From Actinomadura atramentaria DSM 43919 (GTDB lineage Bacteria > Actinomycetota > Actinomycetes > Streptosporangiales > Streptosporangiaceae): 64,000 nucleotides of DNA. Where the stretch lies: positions 6,840 through 70,839 of the forward strand of contig NZ_KB907218.1 of assembly GCF_000381885.1 (NCBI RefSeq), written 5' to 3'. Positions within the stretch are counted from its first letter, which is position 1, and each line of letters begins with the position of its first letter. A program made the position numbers and the translations under genes. The notes beneath the pieces were generated by a model. The model ran no database searches. It was not told where the DNA came from and saw only the letters and a program-made list of their open reading frames with translations. Below are positions 8,835-17,336 of this stretch, piece after piece.

Positions 8835-10283
8835 ATGGGCCGTCTGCTGCGGGACATCACCCGCCGCAAGCCGATCGACCAGATCAGCCCCGACGACGGC
8901 GGCGGGCACGGGCTGAAGAGGACGCTGGGCCTCTGGCAGCTCACGGCGATCGGCGTCGGCGGCATCATCGGCGCGGGCATCTTCTCCCTCGCGGGCGCCG
9001 TCGCGAACGAGAAGGCCGGGCCGGCCGTGCTCGTCTCGTTCCTCATCGCGGGCATCGCGAGCGCCGCGGCCGCGTTCTCCTACGCCGAGTTCGCGGGCCT
9101 CATCCCGCGCGCCGGGTCCGCCTACACCTACGGCTACGCGGTCCTCGGCGAGTTCCCCGGCTGGGCGATCGGCTGGGACCTGCTGCTGGAGTACACGGCG
9201 ATCGTCGCGGTCGTCGCGATCGGCATCTCCGGCTACTTCGACGACCTCCTGGGGTTCATGGACGTCCAGCTCCCGATGTGGATGATGGGCGCGCCCGGCA
9301 CCGAACCGGACGGCGTCGCCTCCGGAAGCTACAAGGTGAACCTGTTCGCGATGCTGCTGTGCCTGCTCATCGCGTACGTGCTGAACCTCGGCATGAAGGA
9401 CGCGGCCCGCTTCGAGTCCGCACTGGTGTACCTGAAGGTCGCGATCGTCCTGCTGGTCATCATCGTCGGGTTCTTCCACATCAAGGCGGGGAACTACACG
9501 CCGTTCTTCCCGTTCGGATGGTCGGGGGCGTTCACCGGCGCCGCAACGGTGTTCTTCGCCGTATTCGGCTACGACGCGATGTCCACCGCGGCCGAGGAAT
9601 CCCACGACGCCACGCGGCACATGCCCAAGGCGATCATGTACTCGCTGGCGATCTCGATGGTCCTGTACGTCCTGGCCTGCCTGGTCCTGACCGGCATGGT
9701 GGACTACAAGCACATCAACCCGAACGCCGCGTTCTCGTCGGCCTTCGCCGACATCGGCCTCGACACCGTCGGGATCATCATCGCCGTCGGCGCGATCCTC
9801 GGCGTGCTCACCGTGCTGTTCACGTTCATGATGGGCGCGGGCCGCGTTTGGTTCTCGATGAGCCGCGACGGCCTGCTCCCCGGCTGGTTCGCCAAGACCC
9901 ATCCGACGCGGCACGCGCCGACGCGCATCACCTGGATACTCGGCGTCGCGTCCGCCGGGATCGCCGGGTTCCTGCCGATCGCGGAGGCCGCGGAGCTGAC
10001 GAACATCGGCATCCTGCTCGCCTTCATCGTCGTCAGCATCGCCGTGATCGTGCTCCGCTACCGGCGGCCCGACCTGCACCGCGAGTTCAAGACGCCCGGC
10101 ATGCCGTTCGTCCCGGCGATCGGCGTGATCTTCTCGGTGTGGCTGATCACGTTCCTGCAGTGGCAGACGTGGCTGCGGTTCGCGATCTGGTTCCTCGTCG
10201 GCTGCGTCGTCTACTTCGGCTACAGCCGCCGCCACTCCGCGCTGGGGCGGACCGGCGGCGGCGACCACGAGTTCAGAACGTGA
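8835..10283 (+). CDS. APC-superfamily amino acid permease
   Basis: A 482-residue transporter with about 12 transmembrane helices. The first helix has the APC unwound-helix signature GGIIGAGIFSLAG and later helices include FGYDAMSTAAEES, both typical of the cationic amino acid transporter group. Substrate identity cannot be fixed. CGGAGG lies seven bases before the ATG, and a -10-like TATAAC is at 8779-8784. The gene is monocistronic and its last 11 bases overlap the convergent alcohol dehydrogenase gene. Confidence 0.9.
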   Translation: MGRLLRDITRRKPIDQISPDDGGGHGLKRTLGLWQLTAIGVGGIIGAGIFSLAGAVANEKAGPAVLVSFLIAGIASAAAAFSYAEFAGLIPRAGSAYTYGYAVLGEFPGWAIGWDLLLEYTAIVAVVAIGISGYFDDLLGFMDVQLPMWMMGAPGTEPDGVASGSYKVNLFAMLLCLLIAYVLNLGMKDAARFESALVYLKVAIVLLVIIVGFFHIKAGNYTPFFPFGWSGAFTGAATVFFAVFGYDAMSTAAEESHDATRHMPKAIMYSLAISMVLYVLACLVLTGMVDYKHINPNAAFSSAFADIGLDTVGIIIAVGAILGVLTVLFTFMMGAGRVWFSMSRDGLLPGWFAKTHPTRHAPTRITWILGVASAGIAGFLPIAEAAELTNIGILLAFIVVSIAVIVLRYRRPDLHREFKTPGMPFVPAIGVIFSVWLITFLQWQTWLRFAIWFLVGCVVYFGYSRRHSALGRTGGGDHEFRT

Positions 10284-11397
10284 CGACCTGCCGGACGGCC
10301 TCGCCCGTGTGGAGCCGGTCGAACCCGGCGTTGATGTCCGTCAGCGGGAGGCGGTGCGACAGCAGCCCGTCCACCGGTAGGAGACCCGACCGGTACAGGC
10401 CGATGAAACGCGGCACGTCCCGCGCGGGCACGCACGAGCCGAGGTAGCTGCCGCGCAGCGCGCGCTCCTCCGCGACCAGGCTCAGCGCGGGCAGCGTCAG
10501 CGGGACGCCGGGGGCGGGCAGGCCGACCGTCACCGTCGTGCCGCCCGGACGCGTCGCCGCGTACGCCTGCTCCAGCACCGCGACGACGCCCGTCGTGTCG
10601 ATGACCTTCTCCGCGCCGCCGCCCGTCAGGTCCCGGATCGCCGGGACCGCGTCCGGGCCGCCCGCGACGGACGCGGTCGCGCCCAGCCGCTCCGCGAGCC
10701 GCCGCTTGTGCTCCACGACGTCCACCGCGATGACCTCCGCCGCGCCCGCGGCCTTCGCGGCCAGCAGCGCCGCCAGGCCGACGCCGCCGAGGCCGAGGAC
10801 CGCGACCGTGTCGCCCGGCTCGACCTTCGCGCTGTAGAACGCCGCGCCCGCGCCCGTCAGCACCGCGCAGCCGAACAGCGCGGCGATCTCGTGCGGCAGG
10901 TCAGCGTCCACCTTCACGGCCGACTTCGCCGACACGACCGTGTACTCCGAGAACGCCGAGACGCCCAGGTGGTGGTGCGGGCGGGAGCCGTCCGCCGCGA
11001 CGAACCGGCGGCCGCCGCCCAGCAGCGTCCCCGCGCCGTTCGCCTGCGCGCCCGGCCCGCACAGCGCCGGACGGCCGCCCACGCACCGCTCGCACGACCC
11101 GCACGCCGGGACGAACGCCAGCACCACGTGGTCGCCGACCGCGAAGTCCGTCCCCTCGCCGGCCTCGACGACCTCACCGGCCGCCTCGTGGCCGAGCGCC
11201 ATCGGCAGGGGCCGCACCCGCGACCCGTTGATCACCGACAGGTCCGAATGGCACAGCCCCGCCGCGCCGACCCGCACCAGCAGCTCGCCCGGCCCCGGCG
11301 GGTCCAGCGTCAGCTCCCTGACCTCCAGCGGCCGGGACTCCGCGTAGGGGGCCTCCCGGCCGGACTCCACCAGGACGGCCGCGTGCGTCGCGGTCAT
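10273..11397 (-). CDS. zinc-dependent alcohol dehydrogenase, class III-like MDR
   Basis: A 374-residue medium-chain dehydrogenase, a distant paralogue of the one at 3869-4978. The catalytic-zinc Cys49 (GLCHSD) and His70-Glu71 (LGHEAAG) are present, with structural-zinc Cys99, 102, 105 and 113. The cofactor motif is VLGLGGVGLAALLAAKAAG. Start and preceding stop overlap as ATGA at 11394-11397, coupling it to the thioesterase upstream. The pair suggests processing of an acyl or alcohol intermediate in lipid catabolism. Confidence 0.9.
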   Translation of the reverse strand: MTATHAAVLVESGREAPYAESRPLEVRELTLDPPGPGELLVRVGAAGLCHSDLSVINGSRVRPLPMALGHEAAGEVVEAGEGTDFAVGDHVVLAFVPACGSCERCVGGRPALCGPGAQANGAGTLLGGGRRFVAADGSRPHHHLGVSAFSEYTVVSAKSAVKVDADLPHEIAALFGCAVLTGAGAAFYSAKVEPGDTVAVLGLGGVGLAALLAAKAAGAAEVIAVDVVEHKRRLAERLGATASVAGGPDAVPAIRDLTGGGAEKVIDTTGVVAVLEQAYAATRPGGTTVTVGLPAPGVPLTLPALSLVAEERALRGSYLGSCVPARDVPRFIGLYRSGLLPVDGLLSHRLPLTDINAGFDRLHTGEAVRQVVTF

Positions 11398-11807
11398 GCC
11401 ACCACCAGCCTCTGCATCTCGGCGCGGACGGGATCGACGATCGCCGCCGGGCGGCGGCTCTCCCGACCGACGAACACATGGACGAAATGACCCTGCGCGA
11501 CGAGCGTCCCGTCCGACCGCAGCATGCCGACCTCCCAGCGGACGCTCGACCGGCCCAGTTTGCCGACCCGCAGTCCGACCCGGATCTCGTCGGGGAACGA
11601 GACCTCGGCCTTGTACTCGCAGTGCGATTCGACGCAGAGCGCGATCGTCTCGCTCGTCAGCGGATCGAACCCCGCCGTCCGGATCATCCACGCGTTGATG
11701 ACGGTGTCCATCAGCGAGTAGTGGACGACGTTGTTGACGTGCCCGTACACGTCGTTGTCCTTCCACCGGGTGGGGACGGTCTCCCAATACGGATATTCGC
11801 CGGTCAT
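11394..11807 (-). CDS. acyl-CoA thioesterase, 4HBT family
   Basis: A 137-residue 4-hydroxybenzoyl-CoA-thioesterase-type hotdog enzyme. The active-site motif DNDVYGHVNN (about residues 17-26) matches the family pattern of an acidic residue followed by GHxNN. It is the first gene of a two-gene leftward operon with the alcohol dehydrogenase. AAGGTG lies upstream of the ATG. The acyl chain preference is not predictable. Confidence 0.88.
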   Translation of the reverse strand: MTGEYPYWETVPTRWKDNDVYGHVNNVVHYSLMDTVINAWMIRTAGFDPLTSETIALCVESHCEYKAEVSFPDEIRVGLRVGKLGRSSVRWEVGMLRSDGTLVAQGHFVHVFVGRESRRPAAIVDPVRAEMQRLVVA

Positions 11808-11979
11808 GGCGTCACCTTACGGTCACGGCCCCGCGGCTCATCCGGTCGCGGCGTCATGGCGCGCGTTGCGGGCGGCGGCGCGCTGCTCGACCGGGCGCTG
11901 ACGGGACCGCGCGGCGGCCTGCTGACGGCGCTCGCGTCCAGCGCGATGCCCGTCTCCTACTGAACCGGTCGGCATGATC

Positions 11980-12005
11980 TACAATCCTCCAAAGACCATT
12001 GGAGG
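11980..12005 (+). promoter_or_regulatory. -10 element and inverted-repeat operator of the ArsR-rhodanese operon
   Basis: TACAAT at 11980-11985 resembles a -10 box. Immediately after it a perfect inverted repeat, CCTCCAA (11986-11992) and TTGGAGG (11999-12005), flanks a six-base spacer. The right arm is also the Shine-Dalgarno sequence of the TTG start at 12010. Binding of the ArsR protein here would shut off its own transcription and could mask translation. No clear -35 hexamer is visible. Confidence 0.6.
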
Positions 12006-12009
12006 AACC

Positions 12010-12675
12010 TTGGAACCCGAGGACAACGCTCCGAAGGAAGCGCTGCTGGCGGAGTTCTCCCGGCTGGCCAAGGCGCTCGCCGCGCCGTCCCGGCTGGAGC
12101 TGGTCGACCTGCTCGCGCAGGGCGAGCGCGGCGTCGAGGACCTGGCGCGCGCGACGGGGCTGCGGCTGTCCAACGCGTCCGCGCAGCTCCAGATCCTCGC
12201 CTCGGCCGGCGTCGTGGCGCGCCGCCGGTCCGGCGCGCACGTCTACTACCGGCTGGCCGATCCGCGCATCGCGCCGCTGGTCGAGCAGCTCAAACTGCTG
12301 GCGTGCGACCTGCTGCCCGCCGCGCGCGAGGCCGCCCGCGCGCTGCTCGGGGACGCCGCCGACCTGGAGCCGGTGTCGCGCGCGGACCTGGCCGCCCGGC
12401 TCGCCGCGGGCGACGTCGCGGTCGTGGACGTGCGGCCCGGCGTCGAGTACGCCGCCGCCCACATCGACGGCGCGCTCGGCATCCCGCTCGACGAACTCCC
12501 CGACCGGCTCGCCGAGCTGCCCGACGACCTGGAGGTCGTGGCCTACTGCCGGGGCCGCTACTGCCGGATGTCGGCGCGCGCCGTCCGCCTGCTGCACCGC
12601 CACGGCCGCGCCGCCCGCGTCCTGGACGGCGGGCTGGCCGAGTGGCGCGCCGCCGGACTCCCCACCGCGGCATGA
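12010..12675 (+). CDS. ArsR-family regulator fused to a rhodanese domain
   Basis: A 221-residue two-domain protein. Residues about 15-95 form an ArsR winged helix (recognition helix around RLSNASAQLQIL). Residues about 120-218 form a rhodanese domain with active-site loop CRGRYC (catalytic Cys180, second Cys185), able to carry a persulfide. Such fusions are thought to sense reactive sulfur or redox state. TTG at 12010 follows GGAGG by only four bases; an in-frame ATG at 11974 would put the inverted repeat inside the gene and is less likely. The stop overlaps the TusA-like gene as ATGA. Confidence 0.85.
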   Translation: MEPEDNAPKEALLAEFSRLAKALAAPSRLELVDLLAQGERGVEDLARATGLRLSNASAQLQILASAGVVARRRSGAHVYYRLADPRIAPLVEQLKLLACDLLPAAREAARALLGDAADLEPVSRADLAARLAAGDVAVVDVRPGVEYAAAHIDGALGIPLDELPDRLAELPDDLEVVAYCRGRYCRMSARAVRLLHRHGRAARVLDGGLAEWRAAGLPTAA

Positions 12676-12971
12676 GCGCCCCCGAACCCCGGCCGGGCGA
12701 GGAACCGGTCGTCGTCGACGGCCAGGACCGCGGCTGCACCCGCCTCCTGCTGGAACTGCGCACGCGCCTCGCCGGCCTGCCCGGCGGCACGCTCGTCCAC
12801 GTGATCGCCACCGACCCGACGGCGACCATCGACCTCCCCGCCTGGTGCCATCTGACCGGCCATTCCTACATCGGCCCGATCGGCGGAACGGAACGGCCGA
12901 CGTACGCGATCGTCACGGCCGACGACCCCGTTCCGACCGATCCCGCGGCCCCCTGGCGGCAGCTCACCTGA
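12672..12971 (+). CDS. TusA-like sulfur-carrier family protein
   Basis: A 99-residue small soluble protein of the TusA/SirA type. The VDGQDRGC segment puts a single conserved-position cysteine at Cys22, where TusA has its sulfur-carrying Cys, although the classical CPxP is replaced by CTRL. A second conserved patch, LPAWCHLTGHSY, holds Cys and His. Translationally coupled to the ArsR-rhodanese regulator, it is probably the sulfur-relay partner of the rhodanese domain. This role is inferred from family and coupling. Confidence 0.78.
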   Translation: MSAPEPRPGEEPVVVDGQDRGCTRLLLELRTRLAGLPGGTLVHVIATDPTATIDLPAWCHLTGHSYIGPIGGTERPTYAIVTADDPVPTDPAAPWRQLT

Positions 12972-13116
12972 AAAAGAGACCGGACCGGAATTCCCGCCGC
13001 CCGGAAACCGCCGAACCTCAGGCGGCGCCGGGCGCGCGGGACCGGGCGGTCACCTTCCGGCCCGCACCGGTGACGGAAACGGTCTTGTCCTCGACCGGCC
13101 GGAAGAGTACAAGAAC

Positions 13117-14067
13117 ATGCTGCACCACCACTTCGGGCCGAAAGGTACGCGCGTGCCGCTGTTCAAGCGTTCCCACCCCAGAACCGCCGAGCATTCCGCT
13201 CTCCGGCGTCGGCTGGCCCGGGCGGCGGGGTCCGCGGTCGCGGCGTGCGCGCTCGTCACCGCCGGCGCGGCCACGGCCGCCGCCGAATCCGCGCCGACCT
13301 ATTACGTGTCGCTCGGCGATTCGCTCGCGGCGGGTTACCAGCCCGACGCGAAAAAGGACACCGATGTCTCCTACACCGACGTCGTCTACCGGACGCTGAA
13401 GCAGTCGGACCCGAATCTCCAGCACATCCGGCTCGGTTGCAGCGGCGAGACGACCCAGAGCATGATCAATGGCGGGATCTGCTCGTACGACGGGGCCAAG
13501 TCGCAGCTCCAGGCCGCGGTGAACTTCCTGCGCGCCCACCCCGGCCAGGTCAAGTACGTCACCGAGGACATCGGCGCGAACAACGTCGACAAGTGCCTGC
13601 CGAACGGCACGCTCGACATCGGCTGCCTGATCAACGGCATCTTCGCGATCTCGTCGGACGTCACCTCGATCAACAAGCAGTTGCGCGACGCGGGCGGCGA
13701 CACCCCCCGCTACGTCGGCATGACGTACTACGACCCGATGCTCGCCTACTGGCTCCAGGGCGGGACGAGCCAGTGGGTCGGCGGCGCGTCCGCCATCGCC
13801 AACAACATTCTGAGCTTCGTGCTGACGTCGGCCGACGACAGCGCGGGATTCGCGACCGCCGACGTCGCCACGGCGTTCGCGAACAACGATTTCGGCAACG
13901 AGGTGGAACTGCCGAACATCGGCAAGGTGCCGCACAACGTGGCGCAGATCTGCCAGTGGACGTGGATGTGTACTCAGTACCACGACATCCACGCCAACCC
14001 GACCGGCCACCAGGTCCTCGCCGAGACGTTCCTGCCGCTGCTGACCGGCGGCGCGAAGCAGTCCTGA
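13117..14067 (+). CDS. secreted SGNH/GDSL-family hydrolase
   Basis: A 316-residue exported esterase or lipase. A basic N-terminus and hydrophobic run ending AATAAAE give a signal peptide cleaved near residue 57. Block I is YYVSLGDSLAAGY (nucleophile Ser69), and the C-terminal catalytic dyad is in DIHANPTGH (Asp290, His292). Several Cys pairs suggest disulfides. An alternative GTG start at 13153 would shorten the N-terminus by 12 residues and keep the signal peptide. Substrate unknown. Confidence 0.85.
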   Translation: MLHHHFGPKGTRVPLFKRSHPRTAEHSALRRRLARAAGSAVAACALVTAGAATAAAESAPTYYVSLGDSLAAGYQPDAKKDTDVSYTDVVYRTLKQSDPNLQHIRLGCSGETTQSMINGGICSYDGAKSQLQAAVNFLRAHPGQVKYVTEDIGANNVDKCLPNGTLDIGCLINGIFAISSDVTSINKQLRDAGGDTPRYVGMTYYDPMLAYWLQGGTSQWVGGASAIANNILSFVLTSADDSAGFATADVATAFANNDFGNEVELPNIGKVPHNVAQICQWTWMCTQYHDIHANPTGHQVLAETFLPLLTGGAKQS

Positions 14068-14074
14068 CGAGCCC

Positions 14075-14106
14075 GCCCGCTCCGGTCCCACCCCGCCGGA
14101 GCGGGC
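14075..14106 (+). terminator. hairpin terminator after the SGNH hydrolase gene
   Basis: An 11-bp perfect stem, GCCCGCTCCGG (14075-14085) and CCGGAGCGGGC (14096-14106), lies eight bases after the stop codon, followed by TTCC. Confidence 0.7.
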
Positions 14107-14221
14107 TTCCCCGGCGCCGTTTCCGCGCGGCGGCCGAAGGCGCTGCCGCCATTCCGCCGGTGCGCGCCGTGATCATCCGGTTGCCCACAGAATTATCCAC
14201 AGCCTGTGGACGGACGGGCGT

Positions 14222-14605
14222 TCAACCGCAGCGGTCGTTGTTCAGTTTCAGCGACGACCCCCACTGCCCGACCGCGAATCCGCGCAGGTCCGCGATGCTC
14301 GTCCCCGCCTGGATGCAGGTGTACGAGCCGCTGAAGTGCCCCGAGCGGTAGATGCGCGCGGTGCGCGGCGACCGCCCGTTGTTGACGACGGAGAACGTCC
14401 GGTCGTTGATCGGCGTCCCGATCAGGCTGACCCCGCCGTCCGTCGCGCGGCGCACATAGGGCGTCCCCCGGAAGTTCGGCTGCGGGTAGATGCAGACCTG
14501 GCCGCCGCCGCAGCGGACGCGCGCCGCCGCGTCCGCGGGGTCCGCGGGCCCCAGCGCCGCGACCGTCGCGCAGGCCGCGGCCGCCGCGAGCATCGTTCGA
14601 TTCAT
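14222..14605 (-). CDS. secreted peptidase inhibitor family I36-like protein
   Basis: A 127-residue small exported protein. The signal peptide ends near DPADAAA. The mature part has the beta/gamma-crystallin-like pattern of I36 inhibitors: CIYPQPNFRGTPY, then a second half with SGSYTCIQ and a terminal Cys, giving two likely disulfides. The start at 14605 is chosen because AGAGG is seven bases upstream; a GTG two codons earlier is closer to it. It probably inhibits an extracellular protease, by family. Single gene. Confidence 0.8.
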   Translation of the reverse strand: MNRTMLAAAAACATVAALGPADPADAAARVRCGGGQVCIYPQPNFRGTPYVRRATDGGVSLIGTPINDRTFSVVNNGRSPRTARIYRSGHFSGSYTCIQAGTSIADLRGFAVGQWGSSLKLNNDRCG

Positions 14606-15259
14606 CGGCACACCTCTCGCACAGGCAGGTTCGGCTCAAAGTAGCCGTTCGACCACAGACGGTATGCGAGCGCGTGACCGGCGGACCCTGTCGTCGCGGC
14701 CACCGTTTTACCGCCCCTTGGCACGCGAGTCGGGCGTTTGGCGCCGCGCCGGACGCGGCAGGTCCCGTCCACGCGGCACGCCGCCACGGATCTGCCGGAG
14801 AATCAATTCCACTGATCAACACGGCGAGCGGCGAATGTTCCGATCATCCCTGTTTGGTGCTAACTTTGCCTCCGCCTTGACTTCATGTTTTCCTTGAGTC
14901 AACCCCGCTTGTCCCGTCGGACGTCCGCCGACCGGGCCGCGCCGTGCCCGGACCGCCCGCGGACCGTCAGTGGAGGTTCCTCATGGTTCGCACCGGGATT
15001 CCCGCGAGGGGGACGGCCCTCGGACCGGCGTTAGCCGACGCCCCGGCCCGCCGCGCCCGTGCCGGTACCCGCGCCGGTGCCCGTGCCGGTGAACCCACCG
15101 GTCGACGCCCCGCTCAATGCACCGATCGACGCGCCGCTCGCTAACGCGGCGCAGCCCCGCGCCGACCGCGCGCACGGCACGCCCCGCCGCGCGCCGGTCG
15201 GCGGCACGCCGGGCTTCCGGATCGAACGGAACGCCCGGATTCCTCCGCAGGAGAAAGCA
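14606..15259. other. 654-bp spacer with AT-richer control region upstream of the ABC operon
   Basis: Base composition dips sharply at about 14800-14905. An imperfect palindrome with arms TTGACT (14877-14882) and AGTCAA (14897-14902) may be an operator or a -35 region for the rightward ABC operon. A 20-codon reading frame (14835-14897) crosses it without a good ribosome site. From 15050 to 15140 the DNA has six-base-scale repeats (CGGTGCC-like) that give Pro/Val/Ala or Arg/Ala/Gly runs depending on frame. Apart from the short frame at 14983-15144, nothing is clearly coding. Confidence 0.5.
14983..15144 (+). CDS. possible 53-residue peptide ahead of the ABC exporter
   Basis: An ATG at 14983 has an excellent Shine-Dalgarno sequence (GGAGG, six bases upstream). 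It opens a 53-codon frame rich in Arg, Ala and Gly with one Cys. It lies 115 bp before the ABC ATPase gene on the same strand. I do not recognise the peptide. It could be an exported substrate, a leader peptide controlling the exporter, or chance. Another frame through the same DNA gives a Pro/Val-rich sequence continuous with the ATPase, which weakens the call. Confidence 0.3.
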   Translation: MVRTGIPARGTALGPALADAPARRARAGTRAGARAGEPTGRRPAQCTDRRAAR

Positions 15260-15985
15260 TTGAGTCCCATCGCACAACTGTCCGGCCTGACCCAGGGATA
15301 CGGGCGGCGGACGGTCGTCACCGACCTCGACCTGGACGTCCGTCCCGGCGTCCTCGGCCTGCTCGGCCCGGCCGGCGCGGGAAAGACGACCCTGCTGCGC
15401 ACGCTCGCGACCGCCGTCCCGCCGCGCGCGGGCACGGTGACGGTCTGCGGCACCCGCGTCCGCTCCGAGCGGTCGGCCCGCGCCGCCCGCCGCGACATCG
15501 GCCACCTCCCCCAGGACCTCGGCTACCCGCCGTCCTTCTCGGTCTACGACTACGTCCGCTACTGCGTGTGGCTGCGCGGCGTGCCGCGCGGCCGGGCGCA
15601 CGCGGCGACGCTGCGCGCCATCGAGTCGGTCGGCCTCACCGCGCACCTGCGCGACGCGCTGCGGTCGCTGCCGCCCGGGACGCTGCGCCGCGCCGGGATC
15701 GCCGCCGCCGTCGCCGGGTCGCCGCGCCTGCTGCTGCTCGACGAGCCGACCGCCGGGCTCGACCCGGAGCACCGCCGGGACGTCCGGGCGCTGATCAGGT
15801 CGTTCGCGGACGCGGCGGTCGTCGTCAGCACCCGCCGCGTCGAGGACGTCGCCGCCGTCTGCGACGAGGTGATCGTCCTGGCCGGCGGCCGCCCGCTGTT
15901 CCGCGGCCCGCCCGCCGACCTCGCCGCCGCGGCCGGCGGCGACCTGGAGCGCGGCTACCGGGCGGTCCTCGGGACCGCCCGGTGA
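15260..15985 (+). CDS. ABC transporter ATP-binding protein with degenerate signature and H-loop
   Basis: A 241-residue ABC ATPase. Walker A GPAGAGKTT (36-44), a Q-loop Gln in HLPQDLG, and Walker B LLLLDEPTAGLD (157-168) are intact. The signature motif is LPPGT (137-141) instead of LSGGQ. The H-loop reads STRRVEDV, with Arg192 where the switch His is expected (usual pattern STHxxEDV). TTG at 15260 is chosen because AGGAG lies six bases upstream; the open frame continues to 15059 with proline-rich sequence. The stop overlaps the permease start (GTGA, 15982-15985). ATP hydrolysis may be slow or need a partner. Confidence 0.85.
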   Translation: MSPIAQLSGLTQGYGRRTVVTDLDLDVRPGVLGLLGPAGAGKTTLLRTLATAVPPRAGTVTVCGTRVRSERSARAARRDIGHLPQDLGYPPSFSVYDYVRYCVWLRGVPRGRAHAATLRAIESVGLTAHLRDALRSLPPGTLRRAGIAAAVAGSPRLLLLDEPTAGLDPEHRRDVRALIRSFADAAVVVSTRRVEDVAAVCDEVIVLAGGRPLFRGPPADLAAAAGGDLERGYRAVLGTAR

Positions 15986-17250
15986 TCCACGCGTTCTGGA
16001 CGGAGCTGCGCCGCTCCCCGCTGCGCCGCGCGCTGCCCGCGCTGATCGCCGTCGACCTCGCGGCGGTCTTCGGCCGGGACGCCCTGTGGTTCGGGAGCGG
16101 GTGGTTCGGGAGCGGGTGGTTCGAGAGCTGGCCGCAGGCGAGCGCGGCGGCGCAGCTCCCCGCGCCGTTCTTCGCGCCGATCGTGGCGGCCGCCGCGGCG
16201 TTCGCGGCGGGCCGGGCGCGGCGCGGCGGGTTCGAGGAGCGGCTGCGGACGGCCGCGCTGCCCGCGTGGCGGCCCGAGCTGGCGCAGCTCGCCGCGACGG
16301 TCGCGCTCGGGCTGGCCGCGTACGGCACGGGCGCGGTCGCGGCGGCGGCCGCGAGCCTTCCGGACGCGGGGCCGGGGTTCCTGTGGCCGGGCTACGTGCT
16401 GCTCGGCGCGGCGACCGTCGTCGGCTGCGCGGGGATCGGGCACGCGGTCGGCCGCCGGTCGCGGTCGGCGCTGCTCGCGCCGGTGTGCTGCGCGGTGGGG
16501 CTGTTCGTCGTCCTCGGCGTGCTGGGTCCGCCGCTGGAGCTGTTCGTCCTGTCCGGCGACGCGCGGTTCCGCGTGTCGGGGACGGCGCTGGCGACGCGGC
16601 TGGCGCTCGGCGCGGCGCTCGTCGGGCCGGCGCTGGCCGCCCCGCGGCGGGGTTTCCCGGGGTCGCGCGTGGGCGCGGCGGGGTTCGCGGCGGTGCTGGC
16701 GGGCGCGGTCGCGGCGGTCGCCGCGGGCGGGCCGCTGCGCACCGCGCGGGCCGTCCCGGCGCGTCCCGCCTGCTCGGCGGGCGGGCCGCAGGTGTGCGTC
16801 TGGCCGGAGGACCGCGCGTACCTGCCCGAGATCAGCGCGATGGCCCGCCGCCTCGCCGCGCTCCCGCCGGACGTCGTGCGCGTCCCGCCGGTGTTCCTGG
16901 AGGACGGCCTGCGCGACGCCCCCGGCGGCGCGTTCGGCGACTTCCGCATCGCCGGGGGCGGCGCGCGGTCGGCGTCGCCCGGCCTGGCGCGGGCCGTCGT
17001 CCGCAACACGCTCGCCGGGTACTGCCCGGCCGCCGACCGCGCCGCCGGGGACCGCCGCGCCGCCGCGACGTTCGAGCTGGAGACCTGGCTGCGGGCCCGC
17101 GCCGACGCCGCGCGGCTCCCCGACGTCCGCGGCGGCCCGCCCGGCGCGGACCTCGCCCGCGTCGCGCGCGTCCTGCGCGGCCCGGAGGACGCCCAGTCGC
17201 GTTGGGCCGGGGAGCGGATGACGGCGATCAACGAGACGCCCTGCGCCTGA
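15982..17250 (+). CDS. ABC-transporter-associated membrane protein with external C-terminal domain
   Basis: A 422-residue protein. About six hydrophobic segments fill residues 1-260, followed by an external domain of about 160 residues containing paired cysteines (ACSAGGPQVCVWPED, and GYCPAAD later). It is translationally coupled to the ATPase, so it is the likely membrane partner. The N-terminus has a short duplicated motif (WFGSG twice, from repeated DNA at about 16088-16125). I recognise the gene pair as common in Streptomyces-type genomes but cannot name the cargo. Antibiotic, peptide or lipid export are all open. Confidence 0.65.
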   Translation: MIHAFWTELRRSPLRRALPALIAVDLAAVFGRDALWFGSGWFGSGWFESWPQASAAAQLPAPFFAPIVAAAAAFAAGRARRGGFEERLRTAALPAWRPELAQLAATVALGLAAYGTGAVAAAAASLPDAGPGFLWPGYVLLGAATVVGCAGIGHAVGRRSRSALLAPVCCAVGLFVVLGVLGPPLELFVLSGDARFRVSGTALATRLALGAALVGPALAAPRRGFPGSRVGAAGFAAVLAGAVAAVAAGGPLRTARAVPARPACSAGGPQVCVWPEDRAYLPEISAMARRLAALPPDVVRVPPVFLEDGLRDAPGGAFGDFRIAGGGARSASPGLARAVVRNTLAGYCPAADRAAGDRRAAATFELETWLRARADAARLPDVRGGPPGADLARVARVLRGPEDAQSRWAGERMTAINETPCA

Positions 17251-17336
17251 CCCGCCGTCCACAGCCTGTGGCCGGCGGGCGGGCGTTGACCTGCGGACCG
17301 GTGACGCGGGCCGGGGTTTCGGGGCATGCTGGCGGT

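Noticed and set aside
14181..14215. Replication origin from clustered DnaA-like boxes
   Set aside because: Only two or three boxes, no AT-rich unwinding region, and no dnaA, dnaN or gyrase genes near.
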